Positions 1 through 18,411 of a DNA stretch of 64,000 bases are shown in pieces (the stretch's first letter is position 1; every line of letters begins with the position of its first letter). The DNA is taken from the NCBI RefSeq assembly GCF_041146795.1, contig NC_135181.1, forward strand, positions 645,001-709,000. The letters are read 5' to 3'. This DNA is from Maylandia zebra (lineage: Eukaryota; Chordata; Actinopteri; Cichliformes; Cichlidae). The notes under the pieces are model-generated. The model was not told the DNA's origin. It was given only the letters and a program-made list of their open reading frames with translations, and searched no databases. The position numbers and the translations under genes were made by a program.

Positions 1-2490
1 TAATACAGTGTTTTGTGTTTTTTAACTCAGGACCGCCACAGGCACAAGAAACGTGTTATTTAAATGTGCTGTATTTTGTCGGTGACATGGCTCTGTTCTG
101 GGGATATGTGGAAAGATCCCAGCACAGAACCATCATGACGGGGTCAAGGCATGAGGAGGAGGTGGTGGTGGTTTGGGCGAGGGGGTTGCAAAGTGGCTTG
201 CAGTGCAACTGTAGAGTACATAAAGCAGATAAGCAGCTTATTTCCTCTATGAGGTTTTCAGCAAAGACGTTAGCAGTGATGCGATGATGTGTGCGATCAG
301 ACTTTTTATATAATCCTGTCGACTCTGGGGTTTCAGAGGATATACAGTACACAAAAAGACACACACATGCTAGCTTCTCCATGTTTCTCACTGTACCGGC
401 AGCTGATTGGCTCTGGCAGGTGAAATTATTCCCACAAAGGGTGTATTAGACAAAAAAAGGATCTTTGTTCTAATGCAGAGCACTGTCTGGACCTGGATCC
501 AGACTGAAGGGATTATTGTGCTTTTGCAGGCTGCAGTCTCAGCTGTGCTCGTGGAATTACAAAGATTAATTTGAATAGGGTCAAGACTTAGTTTCATGAC
601 TAAGGGCTCATACCGTAGAGTGACTCCTGGAGCAGTTATCAGACCAGCTGAATGGTTGCGCACATGAACGGGTACTTCCTGTTAGGCAGCAAGTATAACC
701 AGAGCATGGTGTGGAATTACAGTGTTTAATGGTTCCAGTACAGTCGAGTGACGGTCCTACATTTGTCCAACACATATGATCCAGTTTGACACACACACAA
801 ACAGGATATGCCACCTTTATGAAAGTTTGACATAAACAAGTATTCAGAGAATTGCAGTGGTGTTCCCCAGCACTTGCACAACACCCACACGTCCTCGCCT
901 CACCACCCCGACTCGCATATCTTTGTGAGGAATGACACGAACACCAAGCAATGCGCCCACACCCATTACCTGTTTAACAGCCCCATCCTGTCACGATGAC
1001 CTCCCGGAGCCCCGCTCTGTACCTCTCAGCAATTTTCCTTTTGCTGATATTCAAATGAGTTATGCTCAGCAACACAAAGTGAAATCAACAGCCACTCTTC
1101 CACAGCATTTCAGGTATTTGGACCATAGCCACGAATGCAGCAAACAAATAACTCTCTTCGCTTCCATTTGAAGAATACTAAGTGTAGAAGATTACTCATT
1201 ATCATTGAATCTCTGCATACAGAGCTCATGAACAGGCTGCTGGGACACATATTTAGGTGATGTATTTCAAACAACATATACTTAATCGCTTTCGTCCTGA
1301 GACTTCCAGCAGAAAGATCGAACAAGTTCAGAATCGTTTGGGAAAAAGGCCCAGTTGTGCCCAAGAGCTACAAAACCTGCCCAGTAGCACTTTTAAAGGA
1401 TGCAGTGTGAAGTTTGTCACGTGGAGCATGTTTACTGTGCACAGGAAACGTGAACAGACATAAAGACCCATCCAAAGGAGAAATCAGCACAGAGTCTTTA
1501 TGAATCTGCTTTGGGACAGAGCTCAGCTAACCTATCACAGACAAGTCTACATGCTAGACAGCCAGTGCACTCACAATCAAATGAATACAGGTAAGGAATC
1601 AAATATTGTTCACTGCTGCTAAACGTGGACTTTCAACCTCAAAAGTAACCCAACAAGAGGAAACCACCGTACCCAGCCAGGGTCCAGCACACAAGCCTGT
1701 TAACAACCGCAACTTTTCATTCATGCCATCCTTTTCTAAGAAGTCAAACAACCACATATAAAGTGGTGACTCACTGAACCTGACCTTTGTTACCTTTGGA
1801 CAAAGTCGACTCCCTCCTCTTTGAGATAAGCTGACAGTAATGAGGGTGGCATGAATTTTCTAATAAAACTGGAGTAGCAGAGCCTCACAAAATGTGGAAG
1901 TATCCCTTTAAAAGGAGCCTGACTCGCTCCCATTCTGGGCCGTCCCGTAAACTCTCACAGGGGGAAACTTTCTTCACATAATAGATACAAAAGGTGCGGC
2001 CGCAGCCTCAAAGTGCTCGACATACAGTCTGTGTAGCGGAACAAAGAATGGCCGAAACCTCAGATACAATAACCTACTTTCCTCAATGGGAACAAACAGG
2101 GTCGACAAGATATAGTGTTTAGCTTCCATTATAATGCCTGTAAACACACGTCGCTCACAGCCCGCTCCACACAACCTCCAAAGTTTATCGTGTTTCTGGT
2201 CTCTCACGTGAATTTCAGACGAGGACAAAAGCGCGTTAAGTTGATCTTCTCTGAACGTGATGTACAGTATAAATGTTTGTGTTCTCGATACGTTTCCAGC
2301 AGCATCCAGAGACGATTTTAGGTTATCGTGCTCCTGGATTACTCTGAGCCTCTGTGACCAGTTACATGGGAGGGTGACTCACTGTGGAAAACTTCACTCA
2401 GCTGTACTTAGCACATTAGAGCAACTATTTCTTTCATGAATCAGCAGTTAAATCTTCAGATATACCAGACCGGAAGAAGTTTCAGAGTAT
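1..2490. other. Non-coding stretch, no gene recognised
   Basis: I see no exon with recognisable protein similarity on either strand. The open frames here are short and have no coding character. The sequence is AT-moderate single-copy-looking DNA downstream of paqr8, which is transcribed leftwards, so the right edge may include alternative 3' UTR of that gene. Confidence 0.6.
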
Positions 2491-2496
2491 TTTATT
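2491..2496 (-). terminator. paqr8: Candidate polyadenylation signal of paqr8
   Basis: The plus strand reads TTTATT, which is AATAAA on the minus strand, about 125 bases downstream of the paqr8 stop codon. Position and orientation fit a 3' end, but a longer 3' UTR is equally possible. Confidence 0.4.
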
Positions 2497-2620
2497 CTTC
2501 AAGTATTTCCGTGATAAGATAGTCCTTTATCTGAATCTTTTAGACAAAAGTAAATATATGTATTTGGTTTTGTTATTAAAATAATTATGATTTGCTCTTT
2601 GATTTTTCTTCGTTGCGCTC

Positions 2621-3684
2621 TCACTCGTCTTTACTCTGCAGTGCCTTGCTCATGTGCCTCATTGCGATCAGCGCCGTCAGGATACAGCACACGAACAAGA
2701 CGGGGAAGGATACGCACGCCCACCACAACTGCCGCTCCCCAAATAACTCCACCACTGTATCCCTCCACCGGGCGTAGTCCTGGAACAAAGCCTCCAGCTG
2801 GGACAAGGTGCACAGGGACAGAAGCACGTGGAAGATTTGATGACCCTGGCCTGCAAAGTCACAGTTGCCTGGAAAGAAGCGCTCAGGGATGGAGCAAGAG
2901 AAGAAGAGGGCAGACAAGAGGAAACAGGCAATCTGGAGAGCGTGGAAGGGTAGCGAGGGCTCCTGTGACCAGGAGACAGTGAGCAGGCGGTGGGCTACGG
3001 GGCTGATATCCAGCACGTACGCTAGGCCGGTGGGGATCAGCTGGCACACTTTACGCTGAGGTGGATATGGCCACCTGTACCTGAACTTGGCGTAACAGCA
3101 ACCGGTGCAGGAGAGCCACCCAAAGAAGGCGGCGCCAGGCAGAAAGATTACCCCAATGCGTTCTCGCCACGCTGGCTCAGACGCGTAGAAATAGTGGCCG
3201 AGCGAGCACCCATACTGATACAGGCCACACCCACGTAGTCCAAGAAGAAGAAGTAGTGCGCGCGTTCGGAGTGAGATTGCAGGAGATGAGCCGCCACACT
3301 GAGGTACAGATATGTGAGAGATGACACCAAGAACAGGAGCAGAGGTAGCGAGGTAACGTCATCCAAGGTGCACCCCAGGGTGTCTACATTGGCCCACCAG
3401 CGGAGCAGCAGGACAGGACCGGCCAGCAAGTGGGTCCACACGTTCAGGGACTCATTATGTTTCCGGAAGAGGCTGAGGAGGTAGCAGCGCCAGTCTTGCT
3501 GGACAGGACGGTATCCTGACAGGATGTAGGGTTCCCGGAACAGGCTGGGTACCTGGGAGGCAGTGACGGTGGGGCTGGGCGGCAGTAAAGAGAAAGGGAG
3601 GAAGTCTGAGAGGTGAGGGAGACGACGCGGGTGCTTGGTGCTCAGTGCTATGGTGCTGAGCCGCTGCAAAACCTCAGTCGACAT
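2621..3684 (-). CDS. paqr8: Membrane progestin receptor beta (PAQR8), single coding exon with a one-base frameshift
   Basis: This is a seven-transmembrane progestin and adipoQ receptor family protein that binds progestogens at the plasma membrane. The start (ATG at 3684-3682) gives an N-terminus MSTEVLQRLST that resembles vertebrate PAQR8. The family signature HNESLNVWTHL lies at residues 76-86, followed by hydrophobic segments. The downstream half carries DISPVAHR and GQGHQIFH, the conserved C-terminal helices, and ends in KDE plus TGA at 2621. The frame breaks after residue 154 (LDYVGVA): relative to the expected VYQYG segment one base is missing between 3222 and 3223. The whole span is 1064 nt; one extra base would give 354 codons plus stop, the length I know for human PAQR8. 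No other lesion is visible, so a sequencing or assembly error is more likely than a decayed gene. PAQR8 is intronless in its coding part in vertebrates, as here. It is divergent to mcm3, as in human. Confidence 0.9.
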
Positions 3685-5302
3685 CTTGATGATGAAGAAC
3701 CAGAGGACAGAGCACCCTGTGGGAGAGATTAGATTAATGCAGGCTTTAAAGCAGAGGACTCAACGCGTTAAATTAAACCTCACGGGAGCACGCGGTGCGC
3801 TTTGATGTCACATTCAGAAGACATTTTTAGATGTGGATCAGCGGCAGGAAGCTGGGGATAAGATACAAAACAAAACAGATGAGGGGATCAAAAATCTCAC
3901 AAAACCAGCCAAAAACATGCCAACAGAGACTGGTTTGGAAAACTCTGGAACCAAGCCGCTGCAGTTGGCAGTGTTTCCACTGTTGGTCCAGGCTTGTGTG
4001 ACATTCCAATTAAGAGCTTTCAGTCGCCAAAAGAAAAACGGCCAACAGGAGACCTTTAATTACGTAAGCCAGACATTCTTCTCTTTTTGTGTCATGTGCA
4101 CCGGAAAAGCAGCTATGCAGTCAAACCTGTAACCATCACCCACCTGTGGTGGGAGGAATGTTGTCACAAAGCAACCCAGCACCTCCGCAGACAGCACGCA
4201 CACCCGCCCATGCAGAACGCAGCTTCTGAATCTCCTCCTAAAAGGGTGCGCCCCTCTCTGCTGGCCCCCTCTCTGTTTCCCCTTGACCATGAACACCAGC
4301 ACCCATTTAGAGCTTCTGAACGGCCTTTTGACCTGAGCCGCTTTCTGTGAGGAGCCCATTCAAGTTTGTCCAAGGTAACCCCGCATTAAAAAAAGGGAAA
4401 GAGGGGTAAGACGTCTCTTTTTTTCAACATTAAAACGAAGAAGCTCCGTGAGCCACACAGAAAAAATAGACTGCACTTCTTCCATCATATATGCATTTAT
4501 ATGACGACAGAAAAAAGAAACATACCTGCAACACAGGACACCTGTTGCCCGTCTGGACTCACGCGTCACTCCAAGAAGGTGGAATAAGACGTGTGCAGCA
4601 GCGCTTCTTCTCATACAAACACAGGGGGAGAACTACCACATGCTGGTTTAACGAGATGTTTCCGACGCTGCAGGGCGAAGGGAAAAGGCCTCAAACTACT
4701 GACCTGAGAGGCCGGAGGGGTGGGCGGGGTCAAAGTAACCAGAAACGCCCTCAAATGTAGTCGCCAACGCTTTGAGGGCTGTGACTGTTACACTCCGGAG
4801 CTCAGTGTGCCCGCGGTGTCTGTACTCACCTGCTCATTAGAAGACCAGTTTATCGGCACACTTATTAAAACACGTGTTGTTATTATTTTTATCTGGATTG
4901 TTTTTGTTTGTGATCATTAATTATTATTAAGTTGACAATAATTGTTTAAACGACTGAAGGCACATCATGGCCAAAGTCATACCGTATACATGCACGTGTG
5001 TCTCCATCTACTGGTCTGCACTGCGCACTGCACTAAGGCGGTTTGCACTCAGACGTAATGAGAATGTGACAGTATCCTGGTAACCTGAGGTGATCACATG
5101 TCCAACTTTATGTGGCCAACATCTTTAACCAAAATCAGGTCTTATTTGCTGTTATTAGTTGAACTTATTAGTCCAAGCGCCATGTTTCCCACCTTTATAA
5201 TGTCTATGATGGTTTCTCCCTCACACCCAAACTCTAACCAGTGAGTGTAACAAGACTCATAAGACCACTTATACAGATATTATTGTATTTGGTGAGGGAG
5301 TT
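3685..5302. other. 5' flank of paqr8, no further exon identified
   Basis: This lies upstream of the paqr8 start on its strand and should contain its promoter and any 5' UTR exons. I could not pick out a specific splice pair. No other protein-coding similarity or repeat boundary is recognised. Confidence 0.5.
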
Positions 5303-5404
5303 AAGATAAGATAAGATAGAACTTTATTAATTCCTCGGGTGGGTTCCTCTGGGAAATTCGACTTCCAAAAAAAAGCACAGCAACGACCGAAGTTACAGAA
5401 TTGT

Positions 5405-5480
<76 letters not shown>

Positions 5481-7829
5481 AATACAGAGACAAATATAAA
5501 TAAAATATACAAAGGGGATAAATAGAATAAATAGGAATAAAAAATAAAAATACAAGTGAATTGCACATTTCAAGTATTGAGTCTATTGCACTGTTGACTA
5601 TTTACAAAAAGTATTGCACAAGGTATTGTACAGTGAGGTGCAGAGGCACTACAGCTTAGTTGTTCCCTCCTTTGTCCTCCTGTCTCCCCTCCCTCTCCCC
5701 TCCAGAGAGGAGTTAAACAGTCTGATGGCGTGTGGGACAAAGGAGTTTTTAAGTCTGTTAGTTCTTGTCTTTGGGAGAAGCAACCTGTCACTGAACAGAC
5801 TCTTCTGGTTGTTAATGGCCGTGTGCAGAGGATGCCCAGCATTGTCCATAATGTCCAGCAGTTTCTTTAGTGTCCTTTTCTCTGCCACTGTCACCAGAGT
5901 GTTCAGCTTCATGCCGACCACAGAGCCAGCCTTCCTGATCAGTTTCTCCAGCCTGGATGAGTCCTTCTTTGCTGTGCTGCTCCCCCAGCACACCACAGCA
6001 TAGAAAAGTACTCCAGCAACCACCGACTGGTAAAACATCCTCAGGAGCTTCCTGCAGATGTTAAAAGACCTCAGCCTCCTGAGGAAGTACAGTCGGCTTT
6101 GGGCTTTTTTATACAGGTACTCTGTGTTGCATGACCAGTCCAGTTTGTTGTCCACCCACAGCCCGAGGTACTTGTACTTGTTGACCACCTCCACCTCCTC
6201 CCCCTCTATCTGAACCGGCAGTGGACCTTCTCTGGACCTCCCGAAGTCCACAACCAGTTCCTTAGTCTTTGAGGTGTTGAGTTGCAGGTGGTTTGTGTGA
6301 CTCCATGCGACAAAGTTCCTCACCAGACTTCTGTACTCCTCTTCCTGATCATCCCAGATACACCCCATGATGGCCGTGTCATCTGCAAACTTCTGAATGT
6401 GGCATAATTCAGAGTTGTAGCAGAAGTCAGAGGTGTACAGGGTGAAGAGAAGAGGGGACAGCACAGTTCCCTGTGGTGCTCCTGTGCTGCTGACCACAGT
6501 GTCAGACGTGATGTCCTTCAGCCTGACGTACTGTGGCCTGTCGGTGAGGTAGTCGGAGATCCAGGCCACCAGGCAGGGGTCCACCTCCATCCTGTTCAGT
6601 TTTTCTTGAAGCATACAGGGCCGGATGGTATTAAAGGCACTGGAAAAGTCAAGAAACAGGATCCTGACCGTGCCTTTTCCCCCATCCAGGTGTGAGTGGG
6701 CTCTGTGTAGGAGGTACAGGATGGCATCCTCCACTCCGACACCCGCCTTGTATGCAAACTGTAGTGGGTCCTGGGCATGTTGTACCTGTGGTCGGAGGAG
6801 GTTGAGGAAGAGCCGCTCTAGAGTCTTCATAAGATGTGACGTCAGTGCCACCGGTCGGAAGTCATTCAGCTCATTGGGCCGGTTCCTTTTAGGGACCGGG
6901 ACGATGCAGGACGTCTTCCAGAGGGCGGGCACTCTCCCCAGTCGCAGACTGAGGTTGAAGACTCGTTGTAGCGGCTCCCCAAGTTCAGCAGCACACGCCT
7001 TTAGCATCCTAGGACACACCTTGTCTGGGCCTGCTGCCTTTCTGGGGCAAAGCTTCCTCAGTTGCCTCCTGACCTGATCCACTGTGACACTGGGAGATGT
7101 TTGGGAGGAGGGGAGGGGGGGAGATGTCTTGCTGCTGAGAGAGGGATTGGAGGAGGGGGGTGTCATGGTGTCAGGAAGGGGGGGAAGCGAGGGAGGTAGG
7201 AGAGTGGGGAGAGGACTCTGTAGTGAAGGTGAGGGTGAGGGTGGGGGGGTTGTGGGCTGGTCAAACCTGTTGAAGAAGTTGTTGAGTTCGTTTGCCTTCT
7301 CCACAGTCCCCCCCCCCCCACTGTGCTTTTCTTGGTGTTGTGGCCTGTGATGGTTTTCACACCATTCCAGACCTCCCTCATATTGTTCCTCTCCAACTTC
7401 TGCTCCACCTTCCTCCTGTAGGTGTCCTTTGCTTCCCTCAGGCAGCGTTTCACCTCCCGCTGTGCTGCTTTCATCTCCTCCTTCACTTTGCTCCTGAAAG
7501 CCTTCTTCTTCATGTTGAGGACAGCTTTGACTTCCTGTGTTACCCACGGTTTGTTATTAGGATAACACCGTACCGTCTTAGCAGGGGCGACCGTGTCCAC
7601 ACAAAAGTTGAGGTAGTCTGTAAGACAGTGTGTCGCCCCCTCTATGTCCTCACCATGTGGGCTCAGGAGCACATCCCAGTCTGTGGTGTCATAGCAGTCT
7701 CTCAGAGCATCCTCCTTTTCTGGGGTCCATCTCCGGGTGGAGCGCGTTGTGACAGGCTGCCTTTGGACGAGGGGTGTGTATTGTGGCTGTAGGTAAACCA
7801 GGTTGTGGTCTGACTTCCCTAGTTGCACT
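5303..7829 (-). mobile_element. Rex1/Babar-like (CR1-group) LINE, 5' truncated, near full-length RT
   Basis: On the minus strand the element begins inside the apurinic endonuclease domain (KSDHNLVYL, conserved SDH near 7810). It runs through a linker with basic residues into a reverse transcriptase: RKAAGPDKVCPRML, the FLDFSSAFNTI block, APQGTVLSPLLF and the catalytic FADDTAIMG. A thumb and C-terminal region follows (LQLNTSKTKELVVDF) and the stop is at 5649. The 3' UTR contains a (CA)n tract and ends in a GATAA-type tandem tail at 5303-5318. The endonuclease frame (7163-7828) and RT frame (5649-7547) are offset, with the shift falling at a run of Gs (plus-strand C run near 7308-7319). Otherwise the RT frame is open for about 630 codons. 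The family name rests on remembered motif resemblance and the tail type. Confidence 0.85.
5418..5477. repeat. (CA)n microsatellite in LINE 3' UTR
   Basis: An uninterrupted dinucleotide run preceded by (TA)n, embedded in the 3' UTR of the LINE. Confidence 0.95.
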
Positions 7830-7929
7830 CACGTTAAATCTTTGTCCTACATGTGATCATGCTGAATCGGTTATAGCAACATTTTCCACACCTATGCCTC
7901 GGAGCACAGGTGTGAAGTTCCAGGGATTA

Positions 7930-8595
7930 CAGTCAGTGCTGTGAAAACGTTTTTGCTCCCTCCCTGATTCGTGTTTGCATTTTTGTCACGTTTGAGATCA
8001 TCAAACTAATATTAGACATAGATGGCCAAATACAGAATGCAGTTTATAAATGATGATTTCATTTATTAAGCAGAAACAAAATGCTATCCAAACCTGCCCT
8101 TTATTAAAAACTAAGTGCCCCTCGGTGAGTTCACTCTCGTTAACCACACCCAAGCCTGACTAGCAGGTGACCCAGCCCTACTGCCAGACCTGTCGAAGAA
8201 ATCACTTAAACAGAACCTATCTTACAAAGTGAAATAGGATAAAAGATATCAAAACCAAACCAAACAAAACCCACGTCAAGCCATCACCTAAAGAAAGTCA
8301 TTAACACGCAAAGGTTAAAAAGCATTTTCTAAGGCTTTGGGACTCCAGAGAACCACAGTGAAGGTCATTAAATCCAAATGGAGAAAACTATAAACAGTGG
8401 CCAGGAGTGGCCCACCTACCAAAGTTGCTCCAAGAGCATCAGCGACTCATCCAGGAGGTCACAAAAGAACCAAAAAAACATCTAAAGAACTGCAGGCCTG
8501 ACTCACCTCAGTTTAGGTCAGAGGTCATTCAACACCGGGCAAAAAAGGCATCCATAGAAAGGAAGTATTTCAGTGTTATTGCTAACTACTCCTAA
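7930..8595 (+). mobile_element. Tc1/mariner-like transposon fragment
   Basis: The start CAGTCAGTGCTGTG follows a TA dinucleotide, as expected for a Tc1 terminal repeat at a TA target. The body continues with sequence typical of fish Tc1 ends, then matches the N-terminal half of a Tc1 transposase at DNA level: CCAGGAGGTCACAAAAGA, then ACATCTAAAGAACTGCAGGC, then GGCATCCAT. Stops and indels break every frame. The 3' half, including the DDE core, is absent. I call it a dead, 3'-truncated copy; there is no matching inverted repeat downstream. Confidence 0.75.
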
Positions 8596-9387
8596 GCTAA
8601 TGTTGTGTTCAGCCTTTACAATACAAATGAGACGTGCATGATCCCTAAACCTCGTCCCCAAACACACAACTGTCTGCTGTACCTCAGCCCTCCTGAGATA
8701 AGTGACAGATCAACATTTGGTAAGTTCCCCAGACAAAAGACACAAAACAGCCGGCTATGAGATGGAATTATAAACTCACTGAAAACCAAGCAATCAAAAA
8801 ATAGGACAGAACAGGGAATCACGCCCACATTTACACTAGAGGGATAATATTAAATGAAAAAGATGAAGAATTCTGCAGAAATGACATGCGTGATGCTCAG
8901 AATTTGTTGGCTTGATGTGTCGTCCTCGTGCCCCACAAACATGTTTTTGGTTTCTGGCCACACTTTGGTAATTTGACACTAAAATGATTCCTGCGAAATT
9001 TCAACCCTTTAGAAACAGTAAATGATTTTGGTGAGGAAATGATGATCACAGGAGAAGAATTAAAATAGCATGATCCAAATATAGGATAATCTTTTGGGAA
9101 CCTATTAGTCAGTGCATGATGCCAGCATTCAGATTAAAAAAAGGAAAAAGTAATTATTCTGATTATAATACCGATGAGATATTCGTGATTGCAGAGTGGA
9201 CCAAATATAGCAGGTGAAATTACATTTAAAGGACTTAAATGGGTGTTGATGCTGATGAAAGACATAAAACTGTCTGTGATGATAGATAAAACATGTTATT
9301 CACACCTGAAATGCAAAGCAGTGCAGATTAGAAGGTATTTGTAAAAACTAGCAGGCAAAACAACTGGTAAATACATTAACCTTGTAT
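8596..9387. other. AT-rich intergenic stretch, nothing recognised
   Basis: No coding similarity is seen on either strand. It may include the 5' part of the adjacent hAT-like copy, but no terminal repeat was found. Confidence 0.5.
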
Positions 9388-9998
9388 ATAAAATGTATAG
9401 AAGTCCATTACTGTATATAGTAACTGTTAAGTCTAATATACCCTAGTAAGCTATAGTACTTTTTCCTTTGGGAACCATCTGTGCAGTTCTGTTGAAGAAA
9501 GATGTTGAATCTATTTAATTATTCTTGAAAAATAATTTATTTCTGTGCATTTTTTTTTTCACATTGCATCAAATTAAAGTTGATTACATCGATTAAGCAT
9601 CATGAGGTGGAGGGTGGTTCCCTTTTTTTTTTTTTTTTTGCTGGGAGTTTGCAAACCTATTAGTTAGGTTGCTTAATATTTCTGCTAAGTACTCTTTAAA
9701 ACACCAGAATAAGGACGATGTAGTAGGTTTAAGTTTATTAGATTGATCAGTGTTGCTGAACTATGAAATATTTTGGGTGCAGTGTATTTTTTGCATACAG
9801 GTATAACAGAATAGCTTTAGTGTTTTGTTTTGTTTTTTTAAACTTGAGTATGAACTTATACAAAAGCAAGATATTTAAAAAAAAAAAACAGTTTTATTGA
9901 TTAAAATCACACTATATCAGATTCATATCGGTATCGGCCGATATCCAAATTTATGATATCGGTATCGGACATAAAAAAGTGGTATCGTGCCATCTCTA
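9388..9998 (+). mobile_element. Partial copy of the hAT-like element also found in mcm3 intron 5
   Basis: About 600 bases match, with few differences, the right part of the element at 13720-14322. Shared landmarks are GTATATAGTAACT, the poly-T tract, TTAAGCATCATGAGGTGG and the ATCGG-rich 3' end closing in GTGCCATCTCT. The copy is in the same orientation. Its left portion and 5' terminal repeat are not visible, so it is truncated or a deletion derivative. Confidence 0.8.
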
Positions 9999-10499
9999 AT
10001 TGGAACTAATGAATTTTTCCAAAATGTAAACTCCAGATCATGAAAATCATCAAGTTCCTTGAAGTCTATAATGTTTGGTCAAAGCACAGATATCCACATA
10101 AAAATAAAAAATAAAATACTGAAAATAGTATATTACTATTTATTATTATAGTACACAGTATGTATGCAAGTTATTATTGTTCATTTTCAGTCTTATTTTA
10201 TATGAAAACTTTTAATTAAATGCAGATTGTCTGAAATGATGCTTAATGTTTATCAGTGGAAGAGTAAAATGTAACTTTAATTTGAAAGAACACATGCATG
10301 CTCCATTTGTCGTTCTTCTTATTAAAAGTCTTGCTATGTTTTCTTATTACTGTTTATATATTTGACACTAACAGCTTTCTCTTAAAAGCTTCAAATAAAT
10401 GCAAAAGTCCCACTAAAAAATGTAAACATGTGTCTATGTCGCCATCTGCTGGGCAAACATGAAAAAATCATTTTGTTCATTTTTAACAGCCTGCCACTT

Positions 10500-10764
10500 C
10501 CTGATGGGTTTTCGCGGGAGTTTCTCAGGGGGGCGGAGTCACGTGGTAACACGAGGCCCGCATTGGACAGTTGCACGTTTACCCGCCGACTATGTAAAGC
10601 GGTGCGTGCCGAATTGACCAATCGCGTGTCACGCTGAGCTCGCGGGCGGCACGTAGTGGCGCGAAAACCCTTCAGTTGTGCGGCTTGACTGGAGCGGAGC
10701 ACTCGGAGCGGAAGGCTGTGCGGCATTTTACCGACTTTTCAGTAACAATAACAAAGCGCGCATA
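10500..10764 (+). promoter_or_regulatory. mcm3: mcm3 promoter: E2F, CCAAT, GC-box, E-box
   Basis: A GC-rich, TATA-less region sits immediately before the mcm3 start. Visible sites are a perfect E2F site (TTTTCGCGCCA on the minus strand, 10657-10667), a second E2F-like TTTTCGCGGG near 10509, CCAAT boxes at 10618-10622 (plus) and 10562-10566 (minus), GGGCGG at 10531-10536 and the palindromic E-box CACGTG at 10540-10545. E2F plus CCAAT control is the known architecture of S-phase MCM genes. The transcription start is inferred to lie between about 10670 and 10750. Confidence 0.75.
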
Positions 10765-18097
<7,333 letters not shown>

Positions 18098-18405
18098 GAC
18101 AGAAATAAAATTACTTGGACTTTTAAGAAGCCGTGGATCATAGCGCCCCCCGGCGTTCATCGGACACGTCATCTGTCGCCTCATCGCGTTTGCTTTGGTT
18201 TCAGCAGCTCGGCTCTGCAAACTGGGATGAAGATAAAGTCGTATTACTTCCTGCACTTGTTTCAGTTCAGTGGTGGAAACGTTGCCTTAGAGCGTCTTTG
18301 GTCGCTGCTCCCGGCGCTCTAAGGTTTTTACCTGCGTTTGTCTCTTCTGGGCTTGTATATAGTTGACACGTGTTGTTAAATAACTGTTGTGAAATATAAA
18401 AAAAT

Positions 18406-18411
18406 AATAAA
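18406..18411 (+). terminator. mcm3: Polyadenylation signal of mcm3
   Basis: AATAAA lies about 310 bases after the stop codon, in an A-rich 3' UTR end. An earlier AATAAA at 18104-18109, just after the stop, is a second candidate that would give a very short UTR. Confidence 0.55.

Noticed and set aside
6625-7077. 150-codon plus-strand frame
   Set aside because: Antisense shadow of the Rex1-like reverse transcriptase.
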